From CAZVYJ01 sp964631565 (GTDB taxonomy: Bacteria > Planctomycetota > Phycisphaerae > SM23-33): a stretch of DNA of 27,058 bases. Below are positions 22,829 through 27,058 of the stretch, in pieces. A program made the translations under genes and the position numbers. The number at the start of each line of letters is the position of its first letter. Within the stretch, counting starts at the first letter, position 1. The DNA is taken from contig CAZVYJ010000040.1 of assembly GCA_964631565.1 (NCBI GenBank), positions 1 to 27,058 of the forward strand, read 5' to 3'. A model generated the notes under the pieces. It had not been told where the DNA came from, did no database searches, and was given only the letters and a program-made list of their open reading frames with translations.

Positions 22829-23685
22829 ATCCCGACGGGAGGACTCTGGGGCGGATTCTGGGCGATTGCCGGAAAAAAAGAATCGGCATGCCCATGTTCG
22901 CGTACACGGACGTATGGGACCTGCTGGCCATCGTCCGAATAGCGGAGCGGATGAAAACCGACATCATAGTCGGCAGCAATCCGTCGGTGGCGGGGGCGCT
23001 GGGCGTGGATGTCTGTCATGCGATGGCCTCAGCGCTGGCTGCGTCGAGCAGCGTGTCCATATTCAACGAGCTTGACCACAGCAGCGACATATCGCTATGC
23101 ATCAAGGCCGTCGACGCCGGCTATTCCATGGTGATGATCGACGGCTCGGCCAGGCCGCTTAAGGAAAACATCGAGATGACTTCGGTGGTGGTCAAATACG
23201 CCCACGAAAGGGGCGTTCTGGTCGAAGGCGAGATAGGAAAGATAAAAGGCTCCGGCTCAGAGGGCAATTTCAGGGGCGGCGCGTACCTCGCCGAGACTGA
23301 CGAAGTGGTCGAGTTCGTCGAGAAGACCGGCGTCGACCTTCTCGCCGTCGGCATCGGGACAGCCCACGGGTTCTACACCGAAAGGCCCAGAATTCGTTTC
23401 GACAGGCTTTCCGAGATTGCCCGCGCCGTCGACATACCGCTCGTGCTGCACGGCGGGACGGGCATTCCGGACGAGGATATCCGCAAGGCGATTTCCCTGG
23501 GCATCACGAAGGTCAACGTCGGCACGATAATTCACACGACGTACCTGCGATGTCTGAGGGAGCAGCTCAACGCAAATCCGGCCAACCCATACACGCCGGA
23601 CATAATGCGAAAGGTGCTGCCGCAAATCGAGGAAGTCGTCGGAGACAGGATACGCGCCATCGCCGGCGACTCCTCCGCAGATTGA
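22825..23685 (+). CDS. class II (zinc) ketose-bisphosphate aldolase, GatY/Fba type
   Basis: A 286-residue protein of normal GatY/KbaY length. LDHSSDISLCIKAVDAGYSMVMIDGS carries the catalytic Asp and a zinc His; VLVEGEIGKIKGSG carries the family Glu; GIGTAHGFY and LVLHGGTGIPDEDI carry two further zinc His residues; KVNVGTIIHTTYL binds phosphate. It would cleave a ketose 1-phosphate or bisphosphate to dihydroxyacetone phosphate and an aldehyde (or do the reverse). The start overlaps the kinase stop by four bases. A different aldehyde product from the glycolytic one is expected, since the gene set is not glycolytic. Confidence 0.88.
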   Translation: MNPDGRTLGRILGDCRKKRIGMPMFAYTDVWDLLAIVRIAERMKTDIIVGSNPSVAGALGVDVCHAMASALAASSSVSIFNELDHSSDISLCIKAVDAGYSMVMIDGSARPLKENIEMTSVVVKYAHERGVLVEGEIGKIKGSGSEGNFRGGAYLAETDEVVEFVEKTGVDLLAVGIGTAHGFYTERPRIRFDRLSEIARAVDIPLVLHGGTGIPDEDIRKAISLGITKVNVGTIIHTTYLRCLREQLNANPANPYTPDIMRKVLPQIEEVVGDRIRAIAGDSSAD

Positions 23686-23708
23686 ATTGAAAGGATGCGT
23701 GAAGCGAA

Positions 23709-25019
23709 ATGATGTACAACGACGAGGGTTTTGCAAGCCTGGACGGTATCGAGCAGGAGGATTACATCCTCGCCACGTACCTTATGATATCCAGGTCGGA
23801 TGACCTGCTCAGCCGGGCCGCCGCCATTGCAGTCGAGCAGACCACCGGCACATGGACGCCGGTTCCGGAAGAAACGCCGGAAGTCAGGAGAAAGCACGTC
23901 GGGAAAGTTCTCGGCGTTTACGAGGCGCCCGACTACGAAATGGCCGTGCCTGCCGACGTGTCGGAACGCAGCTACATCGTGCAGATAGCCTTCCCGTTCA
24001 TCAATATCGGAGCGCAGATTCCGATGCTGCTGTCGACGGTCATCGGCAACATATCGATGGCCGGCAAGCTCAAGCTGCTGGACCTCTCGTTTCCGAAGCA
24101 GTTTCTCGACGCCATGAAAGGCCCGAAATTCGGCATCGAAGGCGTCCGCAAATATCTGAACGTCCCTGTCCGTCCGCTCATCAACAACATGATAAAGCCG
24201 TGCACCGGCATCGCACCGGAGGTCGGCGCGAAACTCTTCTACCAGGCGGCCGTCGGCGGGTGCGACATGGTCAAGGACGACGAACTGCTCAGTGATGCGC
24301 CGTTCTCGGCCATGACGAAGCGCGTGAAGCTGTTCATGGAGATGGAGAGAAAGGCGTTCGAGGAAACCGGCGAGCGGACGCTTTACACCGTCAACGTCAC
24401 CGACCGGCCCGACCGCATGCTCGAAAATGCCAAACGAGCCGTCGATCTCGGCGTAAACGGCCTGATGGTCAACTACCTGACGGTCGGCATATCGGCGCTT
24501 TCGATGCTGGCGGACGACCCGGACATCAACGTCCCGATTCTCGCACACCTGGATTTCGCCGGCGTGATGTACGAATCGTGCTGCTCCGGCATAAGTTCGC
24601 AGCTGGTGCTGGGCAAGCTGCCGCGTATCGCGGGCGCCGACATAGTCGTGTATCCCAACCCGTACGGCAAGTTCGAGTTCATGCGCGAAAAATATCTGCG
24701 AATCGCCATGGCCCACCGGTTGCCGCTGCACAACGTCAGGCCGGTCTTCCCCATGCCGGGCGGCGGCGTCCACACCGGCATGGTCGAGGTGCTGACCGCG
24801 GACCTCGGCTTCGACTACGTGCTGGGCGTCGGCGGGGCGGTTCACGGCCATCCGATGGGCGCTATAAGCGGCGCGAAGGCGATGCGGCAGGCGGTCGACG
24901 CGGCGGTTGCCGGCGTTCCGCTGGAGGAAGCCGCGGAAAACCACCCGGAGCTGAAGGCCGCTCTCGAAAGCTGGGGCGTCTACGGCCGCAACGAAAAACG
25001 CCTGTTCCAGATGAAATAA
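23709..25019 (+). CDS. RuBisCO-like protein (form IV)
   Basis: A 436-residue protein of the RuBisCO large-chain fold. Compared by eye with RuBisCO: MIKPCTG (Lys175 region), GGCDMVKDDELL (the carbamate Lys201 with Asp203 and Glu204), VIGN (Asn123 region), MPGGGVHTG and GVGGAVHGHP (the glycines holding the phosphate) are kept. ILAHLDFAG replaces the His-Arg segment around Arg295, and loop 6 (normally with Lys334) reads PNPYGKFEF. So it keeps the metal site and phosphate site but not the carboxylase residues, as form IV proteins do. It probably enolises or otherwise rearranges a phosphorylated keto compound. Known relatives act in methionine salvage and in apionate breakdown; neither set of neighbours is present. 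It follows the aldolase by 23 bases. Confidence 0.88.
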   Translation: MMYNDEGFASLDGIEQEDYILATYLMISRSDDLLSRAAAIAVEQTTGTWTPVPEETPEVRRKHVGKVLGVYEAPDYEMAVPADVSERSYIVQIAFPFINIGAQIPMLLSTVIGNISMAGKLKLLDLSFPKQFLDAMKGPKFGIEGVRKYLNVPVRPLINNMIKPCTGIAPEVGAKLFYQAAVGGCDMVKDDELLSDAPFSAMTKRVKLFMEMERKAFEETGERTLYTVNVTDRPDRMLENAKRAVDLGVNGLMVNYLTVGISALSMLADDPDINVPILAHLDFAGVMYESCCSGISSQLVLGKLPRIAGADIVVYPNPYGKFEFMREKYLRIAMAHRLPLHNVRPVFPMPGGGVHTGMVEVLTADLGFDYVLGVGGAVHGHPMGAISGAKAMRQAVDAAVAGVPLEEAAENHPELKAALESWGVYGRNEKRLFQMK

Positions 25020-25076
25020 CCGCCGCGCCCGATAACCGGAAGAGCTGATAAATTTGTTGCGTGGCGACCTTCTTAA

Positions 25077-25192
25077 TGCTCTGTCGCACATAATTTGAGG
25101 GTGGCACGGCTTGCTCGCAAGCCGTGTTCGCTTGGAGGCAACACGGGATGCAAGCATCCCGTGGCACCCGTCAATTGAGCAGCGACAGAGCA
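25077..25192. repeat. REP/REPIN-like double hairpin in the sugar cluster
   Basis: Outer arms TGCTCTGTCGC (25077-25087) and GCGACAGAGCA (25182-25192) enclose two perfect hairpins: CACGGCTTGC-TC-GCAAGCCGTG (25105-25126) and CACGGGATGC-AA-GCATCCCGTG (25142-25163). GGGTG and CACCC extend the pairing. The folded form is a three-way junction. REP/REPIN elements look like this and are moved by RAYT transposases; a truncated RAYT lies about 1.4 kb downstream. It sits in the 255-base gap before the last UroD-like gene, where it could end or stabilise the transcript. Confidence 0.7.
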
Positions 25193-25274
25193 CTGGGAAG
25201 GCCGCCAGACGGAAAACAGAATAATGTAAAACCACTTTGAACGCCATATGCCGGAAAACCGGAGAAAAAAGCTG

Positions 25275-26429
25275 ATGAAAGACTGGGTGAAGGAAAAACT
25301 GGACCTGATAGACGAGCTTTTTCCGCCGGAAAGGCTCGAGGCCAGCAAACGCCGGTGGACGTGCCTGTGGAGCGGGCGCCTGCCCGACGACCGGCTGCCT
25401 TTCACCCACTGGGGCCGCGTGTTTCTGCACAACGAGGAATTTCTCAATCCCGACCAGGTCGAGCAAAGTCTCCGCGCCAACCTGGACGAGTGCATATTCC
25501 ACGGCCGGCTGCGGGACGATTTCGTTCCTTCGCTGTTTCCCGGCTGCAAGCAGAACACAATACCCAGCATGTTCGGCGCGGGCCAGATTATCGTGGATGG
25601 AACCTGCTTTGCGGAAAGGATTCTCCACGAGCCGGCCGACATCGACAAACTGCCCGAGTTTTCCATGGCTCCTGGAACCGTCGCAAACGACTGGCTCGAA
25701 CGCCAGAAATATTTTCTCGAAGAAACCGACGGCCGCATACCGGTCCACGTGACGGACATGCAGGGGCCCGTCGATGTCTGCGGGCAGTTGTGGGGGTACA
25801 CCGACCTGTTCACATGCGCCTACTCCGACCCGCAGCGGTATCACAAGCTGCTGGGTATGGTGACCGAGGCCTTCATCTGCTTCTGGAAAAAACAGCAGCA
25901 GTTGTGCGGCGAAAACTTCGTCGGCACGCACCTGTGGCCGTGGAGCTGGCTGCCGAAGGGCATGGGCGCTACCGTGTCGGCCGACAGCTTGGCCATGGTC
26001 TCGCCGGCGTTCTTCGACGAGTTCATGAAGCCGTACTACCTGAAAATCGGCAGCGAACTGGGCGGCGTGACGATCCACTCATGCGGCCAGTTCGGCCACG
26101 TCGTCGAAAGCCTCCAGAAAATCGAATGTCTCAGGGGAATCAACTCTTCCGAGACCAGCCTGCAGAACCTGCTGAAGGCCGGCCTGCGGAACGACAAGGT
26201 CCTCATCCTGCTGGCCGAGTATGACAAGGCGTTCGAGGTGTTCCGCCTCATCAAGGAGCACTCGCTGCCGGCCGAGGTGTCTGTAATCATGTGCCCGCTG
26301 GTCCCGACCGCGTGGCGCGGCGACGAGCCGGCGATGGCCGTCAATCGCCCGGCCGACTGGACGCAGCAGGACTGGGATCTCATGCGCGAGCGCGAAAGCC
26401 GCATCCTCGATGCTGTTGCGATGGCGTAA
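25275..26429 (+). CDS. UroD-like protein, second copy
   Basis: A 384-residue protein from the ATG 10 bases after GGAG (an earlier ATG has no such site). The second half has the UroD-type TIM barrel with MVSPAFFDEFMKPYYLKIG and GGVTIHSCGQFGHVVESL, the same HSCG motif as in the first copy. The N-terminal part (WVKEKLDLIDELFPPERLEASKRRW) is an extra helical extension. The two copies are only distantly alike and so probably have different roles. It closes the cluster after the REP-like element. Function unknown: methyl transfer or a non-methyl reaction on a sugar-derived compound are both possible. Confidence 0.75.
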   Translation: MKDWVKEKLDLIDELFPPERLEASKRRWTCLWSGRLPDDRLPFTHWGRVFLHNEEFLNPDQVEQSLRANLDECIFHGRLRDDFVPSLFPGCKQNTIPSMFGAGQIIVDGTCFAERILHEPADIDKLPEFSMAPGTVANDWLERQKYFLEETDGRIPVHVTDMQGPVDVCGQLWGYTDLFTCAYSDPQRYHKLLGMVTEAFICFWKKQQQLCGENFVGTHLWPWSWLPKGMGATVSADSLAMVSPAFFDEFMKPYYLKIGSELGGVTIHSCGQFGHVVESLQKIECLRGINSSETSLQNLLKAGLRNDKVLILLAEYDKAFEVFRLIKEHSLPAEVSVIMCPLVPTAWRGDEPAMAVNRPADWTQQDWDLMRERESRILDAVAMA

Positions 26430-26623
26430 GGCCGGCCGACTGTCATGGGCAAACCGTTGCCTCAAATTGAAACAGGTCACGGTTATGGCGGTCTTTGTTT
26501 TGCTTAAAAAAACTCGACGAAAGCAATCCTCTTCGAACACATCCCACGGATTCTTTTGCCATGTCTCGGTATCAACAAATTCGGGGGACACCATACTTAA
26601 TTATTGTCAATACCCTTTATCCC

Positions 26624-26983
26624 CGCCGTGCGATGGCTTATGTCGAGCAGAATCCCGCTTGTGCGAAGATGGTTCGCTCTGCGTGGTGTTATCGGTGGAG
26701 CAGTGCAGCCGTTCATTGCGGGCTGGCGACGGACGAGGCCGGCGTTCTGGATATGGCTGCGTGGGATCGTGCAGCCGGCGATGTGGCGTGGCAGGATGTG
26801 CTGCGAGACCGGCTGGATGCGGAAGAACTGGCCGGGATTCATCTTTGCACGAGTCGCGGCCGACCGCTGGGGAGCGACAACTGGCTGAGCAAGCTCGAAC
26901 GCAAGCTTGGCCGGCGTTTACGACCGCTGCCGCTCGGCAGGCCAAAAAAGAAAGCAGAAAATAGGGGACAGTGGGGCTGTTGA
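26624..26983 (+). pseudogene. truncated REP-associated (RAYT/IS200-like) transposase
   Basis: Only the C-terminal third of the protein is here: AMAYVEQNPACAKMVRSA (compare YIxxNPVRAGLV in the family), CYRWSSAAVHCG, and GRPLGSDNWLSKLERKLGRR followed by GRPKKK. All are standard for TnpA-REP. The HUH catalytic half with its His and Tyr is missing. The preceding bases 26580-26600 contain GGGGACACCATACTTAATTA, a sequence I have seen at the left side of such elements, so the deletion is internal. The frame read through to the stop is non-functional. The gap 26430-26575 holds nothing I can support. Confidence 0.7.
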
Positions 26984-27058
26984 AAAAACCCTCATTCTGG
27001 TAGCGAATATATCTTCAATCGAATATGATAGCCGGCGTTAAAGTTCATCGTAATGCAT
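26973..27058. mobile_element. possible end of another insertion sequence, running out of the window
   Basis: GGGGCTGTTGAAAAA (26973-26987) looks like the terminal repeat of a transposon. A minus-strand frame ends with a stop (TGA) at 26992-26994, just inside that repeat, and reads ITMNFNAGYHIRLKIYSLPE from the window edge, as the C-terminus of a transposase would. The family is not identified. The join to the RAYT remnant is abrupt: AATAGGGGACAGT would normally continue into CCCC but meets GGGG. Confidence 0.3.

Noticed and set aside
25103..25116. TGGCACGGCTTGC as a sigma-54 promoter
   Set aside because: GG and GC are only 8 bases apart and the sequence is part of a perfect hairpin of the REP-like element.
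23532..26078. Minus-strand open frame of 848 codons
   Set aside because: It is antisense to the aldolase, RuBisCO-like and UroD-like genes; its translation is rich in Arg/His/Val without recognisable domains.
26495..26623. The first 43 codons of the frame leading into the RAYT remnant
   Set aside because: They do not resemble the transposase N-terminus and read through element-end sequence; only the part from about 26624 is homologous.

Overview
The window looks like a chromosomal segment of a GC-rich bacterium of the Planctomycetota, most likely class Phycisphaerae. The grounds are two exported proteins with PEP-CTERM sorting tails, a large DUF4175-like membrane protein, cysteine-cluster (YkgJ-type) proteins, and a sugar operon that mixes UroD-like proteins with a RuBisCO-like protein. 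This placement is an inference from gene content; there is no rRNA in the window. No tRNA, rRNA or CRISPR array was recognised.

Layout. Positions 1-6.9 kb are mostly minus-strand housekeeping or core genes: the first 20 codons of an HU/IHF-type DNA-binding protein, two overlapping YkgJ-type genes, a 1106-residue membrane/coiled-coil protein, a DRE-TIM metallolyase (candidate Re-citrate synthase or isopropylmalate-synthase relative) and purN. From about 7.0 to 9.4 kb the base composition drops visibly to AT-rich. This island carries a textbook sigma-54 promoter, a hairpin-rich leader, a minimal nuclease-like (SNase fold) protein and a DUF3800 protein with an extra C-terminal region; it looks like an acquired accessory or defence-type module. 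Positions 9.5-11.7 kb hold two PEP-CTERM proteins (choice-of-anchor E-like and A-like). Positions 11.9-17.8 kb hold small unknown proteins, a calcium/sodium antiporter, a membrane-anchored transglutaminase-like protein with a 17-glycine linker, a partner membrane protein and a bacterial PH-domain protein. A heavily deleted remnant, probably of a sodium:solute symporter, lies at about 17.9-18.1 kb.

The most interesting part is 18.4-26.4 kb, a plus-strand carbohydrate cluster: GntR/UTRA regulator, L-fucose/L-arabinose-isomerase-like protein, UroD-like protein, PfkB kinase, class II aldolase, RuBisCO-like protein (form IV) and a second UroD-like protein. The reading is isomerise, phosphorylate, aldol-cleave, with the RuBisCO-like protein working on a phosphorylated keto-sugar and the UroD-like proteins possibly handling a methyl group or doing an unknown step. 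I know of no described pathway with this exact set. A repeated operator-like sequence brackets an internal promoter in front of the kinase, and a REP-like double hairpin separates the last gene.

The right edge (26.6-27.06 kb) is a graveyard of mobile DNA: a truncated REP-associated (RAYT/IS200-like) transposase whose expected right end is interrupted by what looks like the terminal repeat of another insertion sequence running out of the window.
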